The position numbers and the translations under genes are program-made. Shown here piece after piece: positions 1-5,567 of a stretch of 6,858 bases of DNA. The notes beneath the pieces are model-generated. The model made no database searches and was not told the origin of the DNA. It saw only the letters and a list, made by a program, of their open reading frames with translations. This stretch comes from Betaproteobacteria bacterium (GTDB lineage Bacteria; Pseudomonadota; Gammaproteobacteria; Burkholderiales; SG8-41), in NCBI GenBank assembly GCA_023266245.1, contig JAHFRO010000041.1, forward strand, positions 1 through 6,858. Reading direction: 5' to 3'. Each line of letters starts with the position of its first letter. Position 1 is the first letter of the stretch.

Positions 1-1288
1 CCGCCGCGGTGCGGTTGTAGTGCGTCTGCTCCAGCGCGTCGAGAATCGCCTGGCGCTCGACCTGGTCGAGTCGCTCCTGCAGCGGAAGCCCCGAGACGTC
101 GGATGCCGGTGCTGTCGCAGGCGTTTGCGTCGGCGCCAGTTGCAGGTCCTCGGCCTTGATCTCCCCGCCGGCCGTGAGCGCGAGCGCGCGCTCGAGCACG
201 TTCTCGAGCTCGCGCACGTTGCCCTGAAAATCGTAGGTCTGCAGCTCTTTAAGCACCGCAGCGGAAAGCGGCGGCGGAGTGTCGCCCGCAGTCTGCCGCT
301 TCAGGATCGCCGCGGCAAGCAGCGGAATGTCCTCGCGCATCTCGCGCAGGCTCGGCATCCGGAGCTCGAGGACGTGGAGGCGGTAATAAAGATCCTGGCG
401 GAACGCGCCGCTCTTCACCTCCTCGGCGAGATTGCGGTGCGTGGCGCTGATGATGCGCACATCCACGTGCTCTTCGCCGGTCGAGCCCACCTTGCGCACC
501 TTCTTTTCCTGGATCGCACGCAGCAGTTTGACTTGCATCAGCAGCGGTAGCTCCGCCACTTCGTCCAGGAACAGCGTGCCGCCGTTCGCAGCCTGGAAGA
601 AGCCCTCGCGATCGGCGGCTGCGCCCGTGAACGCGCCCTTCTTGTAGCCAAAGAACTCGCTCTCCATGAGATTCTCGGGGATCGCGCCGCAGTTGACCGC
701 GACGAACGGCCCATCGCTGCGTGAGCCGTTAAGATGGATCATCCGTGCCGCCAGCTCCTTGCCGCTGCCCGATTCACCGGTGATCTGGATCGGTGCCTGG
801 CTGCGCGCGAGCTTCTCGATCATCTGGCGCGTGGCCTTCATCAAGGCCGAACCGCCGATCAGCATCGGGAAATCGGGCGCGCCGGATTCACCCTCGGCGC
901 CGCGGCGCTGATTGGGCCGCGGCAGCTTCAGGGCGGAGCGCACCAGTGTGCGCAACTGGTTGAGCGAGACCGGCTTGGCGAGATAGTCGAACGCCCCTGC
1001 CTTGAGCGCCGCCACCGCATTCTCGGTGCTGCCGTGTGCAGTGATCACCGCTACCGGCAGGTTCGGATGGTGCTTGTTGACGTAGTCCACTACCGTCAGG
1101 CCGTCGCCGTCGGGCAGCCGCATGTCGGTGAGGCAGAGGTCGTAGCTGTTCTTGGCGAGCAGCGCGAACGCTTCTGTAGTGCTCGCCACGCAGTGTGTCT
1201 CCAGCCCCATGCGCGTGAGCGTCATCCCGAGCAGTTCCCTGATGTCGGCTTCGTCGTCTACCACCAGAACCTGGGACTTGGTACTCAT
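1..1288 (-). CDS. pilR: Type IV pilus response regulator PilR, NtrC family (C-terminus beyond the window)
   Basis: Sigma-54-dependent transcriptional activator that, with PilS, controls pilin and other type IV pilus genes in the cytoplasm. 429 codons are visible. An N-terminal receiver domain has the acidic pair D11-D12, phospho-acceptor D55 in LTDMRLPDGDG, the T83 switch and K105. The central AAA+ domain has Walker A GESGSGKE (about 171-178), the sigma-54-contacting GAFTGA loop (218-223) and Walker B FLDE (D242-E243). The reading frame leaves the window inside a Fis-type helix-turn-helix, ending at NRTAA, so about 20-25 residues are probably missing by family comparison. The ATG is at 1286-1288 and no strong Shine-Dalgarno precedes it; the upstream leader is an octamer repeat array. 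The gene lies 99 bp downstream of pilS and is probably co-transcribed. Another NtrC-type regulator is possible, but pairing with a six-segment PilS-like kinase and position near ispB favour PilR. Confidence 0.93.
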   Translation of the reverse strand, partial: MSTKSQVLVVDDEADIRELLGMTLTRMGLETHCVASTTEAFALLAKNSYDLCLTDMRLPDGDGLTVVDYVNKHHPNLPVAVITAHGSTENAVAALKAGAFDYLAKPVSLNQLRTLVRSALKLPRPNQRRGAEGESGAPDFPMLIGGSALMKATRQMIEKLARSQAPIQITGESGSGKELAARMIHLNGSRSDGPFVAVNCGAIPENLMESEFFGYKKGAFTGAAADREGFFQAANGGTLFLDEVAELPLLMQVKLLRAIQEKKVRKVGSTGEEHVDVRIISATHRNLAEEVKSGAFRQDLYYRLHVLELRMPSLREMREDIPLLAAAILKRQTAGDTPPPLSAAVLKELQTYDFQGNVRELENVLERALALTAGGEIKAEDLQLAPTQTPATAPASDVSGLPLQERLDQVERQAILDALEQTHYNRTAA

Positions 1289-1297
1289 CTCGACTCA

Positions 1298-1376
1298 GTG
1301 ATTAAGTGATTAAGCGATTAAGTGATTAAGCGAACGCTTTTCCCTCAATCACCTAGTCACTCAGTCACTTAGTTAC
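1298..1376. repeat. Convergent pair of octamer tandem arrays filling the pilS-pilR junction
   Basis: On the plus strand, 1298-1329 consists of four consecutive 8-bp units of GTGATTAA (the third is GCGATTAA), followed by a partial unit GCGAA. After a 15-base spacer, 1345-1376 consists of four units that, read on the minus strand, are GTAACTAA, GTGACTGA, GTGACTAG and GTGATTGA. The two 32-bp arms match at 24 positions when one is inverted, so the region can fold as an imperfect long hairpin. Pairing is better for a plus-strand RNA, where G-U pairs rescue mismatches, than for the pilSR transcript. The block starts 9 bp from the pilR start codon and ends 11 bp from the pilS stop codon. It is much richer in A and T than the flanking genes. 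Confidence 0.88.
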
Positions 1377-1387
1377 TCTGCCGCGCG

Positions 1388-3004
1388 CTAGGCGGCGCGG
1401 CAGAGCACGGTGAATTGCGCGCCGGTCGGCGTCTCCGCGTAATCGAGCGTGGCGCCGTTGGCTTCGCAGACCTCGCGCGCGATGTACAGCCCGAGGCCGG
1501 TGCCGCCCGCGGCGGTGGTGAAAAACGGCTCGAACAGCTGTGCGCGCGCCTCGGGGGCCACGCCCGGCCCGTCGTCCACTACGTCCAATTTTACAACACC
1601 GCCGGAGCGCGCCGTGGCGACGCGGATGCGGATGCTGGCCTGCTGCAGCCGGCAGTAACGCAGCGCATTGCGGCACAGGTTCCACATCACCTGATTGAGA
1701 TGACTGCGATCGAACAGCACCCCGGGATCGGCGGAAAGCTCGATCGCGAACACCTCGGGGTTGATCTTCTCGATCTGCGCGAACTCATTGACGAAGGTCT
1801 TGAGAAAATCGACCAGCTCGAAACGCTCGCGGTGCGCGCGCTCGCCGCGATTGAGCCGCAGCACGTCGTTCACCATGCGGTCGAGACGCCGGGTATTCTC
1901 GTTGATGATGGCGAGCAGGCGTTGGGTCGTGTCGTTGACCGCCGGCTCCTCCTGCAGCAGCTCGGCCGCGTGGCTGATCGCGCCCAGGGGGTTCCTGATT
2001 TCATGCGCGATGTTGGCGGTGAGCCGCCCGAGCGCGGCGAGCTTCAGCTGGCGCGCCTGCGCCTGGACCCGGCTCTGATCTTCGAGGAAGATCACCGCCC
2101 CCACCTGCCGGCTTCTCCCGATCGGCACGAAGCGCGCGCTCACGCTGCCGCTGAAAGGCGTGTCGGTGCTCACGTCCACTCCCGCCCGCCCGCGCCACTC
2201 CCCGAACCGCGCGGCGAGCGCCGGCGCGTAATCGGCGAGCGGAACTTCGCCGCGCTCACGCGGCAGCGGCCCTAGCAGGCGCTCGGCGCGCGCGTTGAAC
2301 TGGCGGATCACGCCGCGCTCGTCCACCACCAGCACCCCGTCCTGCATGTCGCGGATGACGAGCTGGTTGACCTGCGCCATGTTGGCGAGGTCGATCTCGC
2401 GTTGCGCGGCGAGCTGCTCGCTCGCGACGGTGTGCTTGGCCAGCGTGTGCGCGAGCCAGGCGATCGCGAAATACGCCCCCGACAGCAGTCCCGCCTGCAC
2501 GTACTGCGCCTCCGGGGCGTCGAACTTGAGCACCTCGTAGGTATGCTCGAGCAGCACCGCGATGCCGGCGAGCGCCGCGAAAAACAGGGTAAGCCGGCCG
2601 CGGCTGATCAGGCCGGCGCCGGCGAGCGTGGTGAGCAGCAGCAGCCCCAGGCCGCTCGAGATGCCGCCGCTCGCGAACAGCAGGACGACGATGAACCCGA
2701 TGTCGGCGGCCACCTGCAGCGTGAGCTGAAGATTGAATTGCCAGCGCGCGCTGATCAGCACGAAGCACGCGATGCTGAATACCACGTAAGCGATGTCGGT
2801 GACCAGGAACAGCGTGAGGTCGTACGAGCCGAACAGGACGTTGTTGCCCCAGATCGCGACGACCAGCAGCAACAGCAGCCCGACAATCAGGCGGTAGACA
2901 TTGAAGAAGAACAGCGAGCGCCAGAACGGCTCGGGATACTCGCCGGAAGGGATGGCAACATCCGCCTCCCATTGCACGGGTCGCCCTGTGTCCACGGAAC
3001 TCAT
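1388..3004 (-). CDS. pilS: Type IV pilus sensor histidine kinase PilS
   Basis: Inner-membrane histidine kinase of 538 residues, expected to phosphorylate PilR; in Pseudomonas the family senses pilin in the membrane. The N-terminal part has about six hydrophobic segments (near residues 34-52, 63-85, 95-112, 117-134, 139-155, 170-188). A PAS-like domain follows (about 208-315, with DGVLVVDERG). The HisKA dimerisation helix carries phospho-acceptor H334 in AHEIRNPLG. The ATPase domain shows the N box (N446), G1 box DDGPG (477-481), F box FEPFFT and G2 box GTGLGL (501-506), so the kinase looks intact. The ATG at 3002-3004 has no clear Shine-Dalgarno and lies just after a 12-bp inverted-repeat arm. 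In-frame GTG codons at residues 4 and 10 are alternative starts. It is followed by pilR in the same orientation. Confidence 0.93.
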   Translation of the reverse strand: MSSVDTGRPVQWEADVAIPSGEYPEPFWRSLFFFNVYRLIVGLLLLLVVAIWGNNVLFGSYDLTLFLVTDIAYVVFSIACFVLISARWQFNLQLTLQVAADIGFIVVLLFASGGISSGLGLLLLTTLAGAGLISRGRLTLFFAALAGIAVLLEHTYEVLKFDAPEAQYVQAGLLSGAYFAIAWLAHTLAKHTVASEQLAAQREIDLANMAQVNQLVIRDMQDGVLVVDERGVIRQFNARAERLLGPLPRERGEVPLADYAPALAARFGEWRGRAGVDVSTDTPFSGSVSARFVPIGRSRQVGAVIFLEDQSRVQAQARQLKLAALGRLTANIAHEIRNPLGAISHAAELLQEEPAVNDTTQRLLAIINENTRRLDRMVNDVLRLNRGERAHRERFELVDFLKTFVNEFAQIEKINPEVFAIELSADPGVLFDRSHLNQVMWNLCRNALRYCRLQQASIRIRVATARSGGVVKLDVVDDGPGVAPEARAQLFEPFFTTAAGGTGLGLYIAREVCEANGATLDYAETPTGAQFTVLCRAA

Positions 3005-3011
3005 GGATCTA

Positions 3012-3069
3012 AGAGCCCGTAACCCAATGAAACACGCGCTGCGCTGTCACGGTTCATGTCACGGGCTCT
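3012..3069. repeat. Inverted repeat between the PP0621-like gene and pilS
   Basis: AGAGCCCGTAAC at 3012-3023 is the inverse complement of GTCACGGGCTCT at 3058-3069 with one mismatch, separated by 34 bases. On the transcribed minus strand the first arm overlaps the stop codon of the small upstream gene and the second ends 7 bases before the pilS ATG. No T-run follows the stem, so it does not look like a standard intrinsic terminator. It could structure the pilS translation start. The pairing is seen in the sequence; the role is inference. Confidence 0.6.
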
Positions 3070-3295
3070 AGTGCGATTGGTGCTGGCGCTGGTGCTCGGC
3101 AGAGCAGTAGAAGCCGCCCTGGGTGGTGATGCTTTCGCTGCGCGGCAGGTGCACTCCGCACTGCGCGCACTGCACCATGTCTTCTCCCGCTCCGGGCTGG
3201 GGCCGCAAGTCGCTGCGCCCGACTCGGCGGCGGTAGCTCCTCAGGATCCAGTAAACGAGCAGCAGCCCGAGAACGACTAGGATGATCTTGCCCAA
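3068..3295 (-). CDS. PP0621-type small membrane-anchored zinc-ribbon-like protein
   Basis: Small protein of 75 residues from a TTG start at 3293-3295. It has one N-terminal hydrophobic helix (about residues 4-18, IILVVLGLLLVYWIL), a basic stretch SYRRR, a Pro/Gly linker and a C-terminal cysteine module: C43-x2-C46, then C64-x3-H68, which could bind one zinc. The order MGKI-helix-basic-linker-CxxC-GVHLPRSE-CSxEH matches what I recall of the uncharacterised PP0621 family often found beside pilS. The TTG is chosen because it gives the family's MGKI beginning and has GGAG 7 bases upstream; the frame stays open further upstream, but that part runs into the repeat element and resembles nothing. The helix suggests the inner membrane with the Cys module probably cytoplasmic. 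Function is unknown; linkage suggests, but does not show, a connection with PilSR. Confidence 0.8.
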   Translation of the reverse strand: MGKIILVVLGLLLVYWILRSYRRRVGRSDLRPQPGAGEDMVQCAQCGVHLPRSESITTQGGFYCSAEHQRQHQSH

Positions 3296-3590
3296 GTGAG
3301 GCTCCGCGATCGAAATCCTTCTGCGATCTAGTGTGCCCCAAGCCCCGCTGTGCGTCGAGCCCCGCGCGAGCGCCGCGCCGCCCCAGGAGTTTGACGGACT
3401 TTGGTCCGACAAACTCCTAAGGCAAAACCGCCTGCAAGAAAACGGCAAAAAAGGACTGTAAAGACACGAGTTCGACCGCGCTCCCGTCTCCAACAGTGGG
3501 CCAGGATGGGTCATTGGGTTCAGCTTCATCCCAAATCCTCGGGCGGTTTTGCTTTTAGCAGCCTGTCGGACCGCCAAGTCCGACAGGCTG
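3296..3590. other. Gene-free stretch upstream of the PP0621-like gene
   Basis: No convincing gene lies here. Positions 3296-3384 are GC-rich with no recognisable promoter. Almost all of the rest is the palindromic element at 3385-3593. A minus-strand frame through this stretch is continuous with the PP0621-like frame, but its translation looks non-biological. Confidence 0.6.
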
Positions 3591-3593
3591 CTA
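3385..3593. mobile_element. MITE-like palindromic element with hairpin-forming terminal inverted repeats
   Basis: This 209-bp block is bounded by two related ends in inverted orientation. Each end is itself a hairpin: at 3385-3418 arms of 15 bases pair with one mismatch around TTTG, and at 3556-3593 arms of 16 bases (3556-3571 and 3578-3593) pair perfectly around a 6-base loop. The cores share GTCGGAC/GTCCGAC. Just inside, GGCAAAACCGCC (3421-3432) is matched by the inverse GGCGGTTTTGC (3542-3552), so the two ends align over about 50 bp. The interior is visibly less GC-rich than the flanking genes and encodes no transposase. This is the layout of a non-autonomous insertion element or a REP-like pair. 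I see no target-site duplication and cannot name a parent insertion sequence. Confidence 0.72.
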
Positions 3594-4139
3594 GCGTTTG
3601 GCGACCTGGGCGTGCGCCGCTTCCGCATCGATGGCGAGCGCTTCGAGAAATCGCGATACGAGGTTGTAGGCGGCGATCGTCGCGGTGAGCTCGACGATCT
3701 GGCGGGGGGAGAAATGCGGACGCAGCGCGTCGAACACCGGGTCCGGCACGTGGATCTCTCGCGTCATGGCCTCGGTATAGGCGAGCACCGCGCGCTGCGC
3801 CTCACTGAACAACGGGGATTTCCGCCACTCGTCGAGTGCATCGATCTGCGCCTGCGTCACGCCCTCCTTCAACGCGTACGGAATGTGCGCGCGGTACTCG
3901 TACTGCGCGCCGTTGACGATCGCCACGCGCAGGATGGCGAGCTCGCGGTGGTCGCCGCGCAGCTCACACACCTGGCGGATCGCCGTGAGCAAGCTGAGCC
4001 AGCCCGCGGCCACCGACGGGCTGTTGAGCAGCATCTTGTAGAGATTGAGCAGCCGTCCGCCACGCTCGGCGCGTATGCGTTCGGAGAGCGCCTTGATTTC
4101 CGGGCTGCTGTTCTCATCAGCGTAGGGCACGCGCGCCAT
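3591..4139 (-). CDS. Carboxymuconolactone decarboxylase (AhpD-fold) family protein
   Basis: Protein of 182 residues, probably cytosolic, of the all-helical AhpD/carboxymuconolactone decarboxylase superfamily. Family-like stretches are RGGRLLNLYKMLLNSP near residue 26, then HRELAILRVAIVNGAQYEYRAH and ALKEGVTQAQIDAL, with a C-terminal LTATIAAYNLVSRFLEAL. The paired-cysteine CxxC of peroxidase-type AhpD proteins is absent; the corresponding place reads QYEYRAH with Glu and His, like members not acting as thiol peroxidases. The substrate cannot be read from the sequence. The ATG at 4137-4139 has GGAG 7 bases upstream. It starts 41 bp after the tRNA-Pro 3' end with no terminator between, so the tRNA promoter may serve both. 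Its TAG stop (3591-3593) lies inside the terminal hairpin of the repeat element, so the last residues may have been altered by insertion. Confidence 0.87.
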   Translation of the reverse strand: MARVPYADENSSPEIKALSERIRAERGGRLLNLYKMLLNSPSVAAGWLSLLTAIRQVCELRGDHRELAILRVAIVNGAQYEYRAHIPYALKEGVTQAQIDALDEWRKSPLFSEAQRAVLAYTEAMTREIHVPDPVFDALRPHFSPRQIVELTATIAAYNLVSRFLEALAIDAEAAHAQVAKR

Positions 4140-4180
4140 GAATCACTCCGTTCGTTTTTTGGTTCAGAGGCGAGAAAGGG

Positions 4181-4257
4181 TGGTCGGGGTGACTGGATTT
4201 GAACCAGCGACTCCTGCGTCCCGAACGCAGTACTCTACCAGGCTGAGCTACACCCCG
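4181..4257 (-). tRNA. tRNA-Pro (anticodon CGG)
   Basis: A 77-base minus-strand cloverleaf. The acceptor stem CGGGGTG pairs with CACCCCG, followed by discriminator A and an encoded CCA (4181-4183). The anticodon stem CTGCG/CGCAG encloses the loop TTCGGGA, giving anticodon CGG at 4221-4223, which reads the proline codon CCG. The T arm has GGTTCAAATCC. It sits downstream of ispB, separated from it by a terminator, and 41 bp upstream of the AhpD-fold gene. No clear promoter of its own was seen. Confidence 0.97.
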
Positions 4258-4270
4258 ACGCGAAGCCGTC

Positions 4271-4373
4271 AGTTGGCAGTTTTCAGTTTTCGGTTCGCAG
4301 AAAAAAATCGCGCGGCCTAGCCGCGCTTTTATGGAACCAGTGGCTGCCAACCGACAGCTGCCAACTGCCAACT
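4271..4373. repeat. Convergent heptamer arrays flanking the ispB terminator
   Basis: On the plus strand, 4271-4298 is four consecutive 7-bp units (AGTTGGC, AGTTTTC twice, GGTTCGC) followed by AG. On the minus strand, 4373 down to 4346 is again four 7-bp units (AGTTGGC twice, AGCTGTC, GGTTGGC) followed by AG. The two 30-base arms agree at 25 positions and face each other across the terminator hairpin at 4301-4330. One arm begins 2 bases after the ispB stop codon. The RNA could form a long stem enclosing the terminator. Origin and function are unknown. Confidence 0.82.
4301..4330 (-). terminator. Rho-independent terminator after ispB
   Basis: On the minus strand GCGCGGC, loop TAG, GCCGCGC is followed by GA and seven T residues (plus strand 4301-4307 are A). 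This is a classic intrinsic terminator 46 bases after the ispB stop. In the plus direction the same stem is followed by TTTTA, so it may act weakly both ways. It separates ispB from the tRNA-Pro gene. Confidence 0.85.
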
Positions 4374-4375
4374 TC

Positions 4376-5344
4376 TTAATACGTTCGCGTCACCGCGAAG
4401 CCGGCCAATTGTAACAGATAATCACGGCAGGTTGAACGCGGCAGCCGCTCCAGCGCGGCGCACGCGGCGCGCGATTCGGCGCGCGCCTGCTCGCGCGCGT
4501 AATCGAGCGCGCCGGTGGCGCGGATCGCCTCGATCACAGCGGCGAGCTCGTCGCGCCCGCCGTGCTCGATAGCGCTCCGTACCCGATTCGCCTGCTCCGG
4601 CGTGCCGTGCTTGATGGCATAGATGAGCGGCAGCGTCGGTTTGCCCTCGGCGAGATCATCGCCCACGTTCTTGCCGATCACCGCCTGATCGCCCGAGTAG
4701 TCGAGCACGTCGTCGATCAGCTGGAACGCGGTGCCGAGATGGATGCCGTAATCGGCGATCGCGTCTTCCTGAGCGCGCGGTGCGCCGCCGAGGATCGCCC
4801 CCAGGCGCGTTGCGGCCTCGAACAGCTTGGCGGTCTTGCAGCGTATCACCTCGAGGTAACCGTTCTCGTCAATGTCGGGGTTGTGGCAGTTCATGAGCTG
4901 CATCACCTCGCCCTCGGCAATCACGTTGGTCGTGTCCGCCAGCACCTGCAGCACGCGCATGCTGTCCACGCCCACCATCATCTGGAACGCGCGCGAATAG
5001 ACGAAATCGCCGACCAGCACGGCGGCAGCGTTGCCGAACAGCGAGTTGGCGGTGGGACGTCCGCGCCGCAGATCCGATTCGTCCACCACGTCGTCGTGCA
5101 ACAGCGTCGCGGTGTGGATGAACTCGACCACGGCGGCGAGCTCATAGTGGTGTTTGCCCCGGTAACCGAACGACCCGGCAGAGAGCAGCAGCAGCATCGG
5201 GCGCAGGCGTTTTCCCCCGCCGCCCACGATGTATTCCGCCACCTGGCGGATGAGGACCACGTCCGAGTTCAGGCGGGCGCGGATCACGTCGTCCACGGCG
5301 CGCATGTCCGCCGCAATGAACTCGCGTATCGCTTCTAGTGACAC
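4376..5344 (-). CDS. ispB: Long-chain polyprenyl diphosphate synthase (octaprenyl type)
   Basis: Trans-prenyltransferase that condenses isopentenyl diphosphate units into the long polyprenyl tail of ubiquinone. 322 residues from the chosen start, matching the usual length of about 323. It has GGGGKRLRP (41-49) for substrate binding, the first Asp-rich motif DDVVD (84-88) and the second DDVLD (211-215), both intact for magnesium-diphosphate binding. Ala at 79, five residues before the first motif, is small, as expected for long products. The GTG at 5342-5344 gives an N-terminus MSLEAIREFI typical of the family. An upstream in-frame ATG at 5405-5407 would add 21 mostly hydrophobic residues not known from these soluble enzymes. 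A weak GGCGG lies before the GTG. It is followed by a terminator and diverges from rplU. Confidence 0.93.
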   Translation of the reverse strand: MSLEAIREFIAADMRAVDDVIRARLNSDVVLIRQVAEYIVGGGGKRLRPMLLLLSAGSFGYRGKHHYELAAVVEFIHTATLLHDDVVDESDLRRGRPTANSLFGNAAAVLVGDFVYSRAFQMMVGVDSMRVLQVLADTTNVIAEGEVMQLMNCHNPDIDENGYLEVIRCKTAKLFEAATRLGAILGGAPRAQEDAIADYGIHLGTAFQLIDDVLDYSGDQAVIGKNVGDDLAEGKPTLPLIYAIKHGTPEQANRVRSAIEHGGRDELAAVIEAIRATGALDYAREQARAESRAACAALERLPRSTCRDYLLQLAGFAVTRTY

Positions 5345-5502
5345 GGCCACCGCCAACACGAAAAAGAGCGTGATGATACCAGCAAACCGCGCGTCCCCCG
5401 GCGCCACGGCCCCGCCCGCTACGGCCCCGGTCGGGCCCGCGCGCCTTACATCTAACTGTTTGACGGGAAAACCCCGATCCGGGTTCGGCGGCGGCGGTTT
5501 TT

Positions 5503-5531
5503 TTGACTAATGGGCGCGCATTTTGTAAAAT
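5503..5531 (+). promoter_or_regulatory. Sigma-70 promoter of rplU-rpmA
   Basis: TTGACT at 5503-5508 (five of six bases of the -35 consensus) is followed by a 17-bp spacer and TAAAAT at 5526-5531 (five of six of the -10 consensus), 36 bp before the rplU start codon. This is an unusually good match and fits a highly expressed ribosomal protein operon. No ispB promoter was recognised on the opposite strand of this divergent region. Confidence 0.78.
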
Positions 5532-5535
5532 GCGC
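5516..5535. repeat. Perfect 9-bp dyad overlapping the rplU -10 element
   Basis: GCGCATTTT at 5516-5524 and AAAATGCGC at 5527-5535 are perfect inverse complements separated by GT. The dyad covers the end of the spacer, the whole -10 hexamer and probably part of the initial melted region. It could be an operator, or a 5' hairpin if transcription starts upstream, or coincidence between a -10 box and a repeat. Pairing is certain; function is inference. Confidence 0.6.
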
Positions 5536-5567
5536 AGCTTTCACCAAACGCATGAACGGGCAGTGTC

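Noticed and set aside
20..1309. Plus-strand ORFs antisense to pilR (20-550, 734-1309)
   Set aside because: The minus strand encodes an uninterrupted NtrC-type protein with receiver and AAA+ motifs; the plus-strand translations are compositional shadows.
1298..1376. CRISPR array
   Set aside because: Units are 8 bp, directly abutting, without spacers and inverted halfway. This is not the repeat-spacer format.
1415..2275. Long plus-strand ORF of 286 codons antisense to pilS
   Set aside because: Its translation has biased Arg/Ala/Gly-rich composition and no family resemblance, and it lies opposite a complete PilS with all kinase motifs. Typical of high-GC antisense frames.
3556..3593. Intrinsic terminator for the AhpD-fold gene
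   Set aside because: The stem is perfect, but the minus-strand sequence after it begins AAAAGC with no T-run, so it does not fit a standard terminator; kept as part of the repeat element.
3385..3593. Target-site duplication proving transposition
   Set aside because: Flanks (left ending CGCCCC, right starting GCGTTTGG) show no convincing direct repeat.
3401..3688. Plus-strand ORF across the repeat element
   Set aside because: Basic, low-complexity translation that runs from the element into antisense of the AhpD-fold gene; no start signal or homology recognised.
4562..5338. Plus-strand ORF of 258 codons antisense to ispB
   Set aside because: His/Val/Arg-rich product with no recognisable domain, opposite an intact prenyltransferase.
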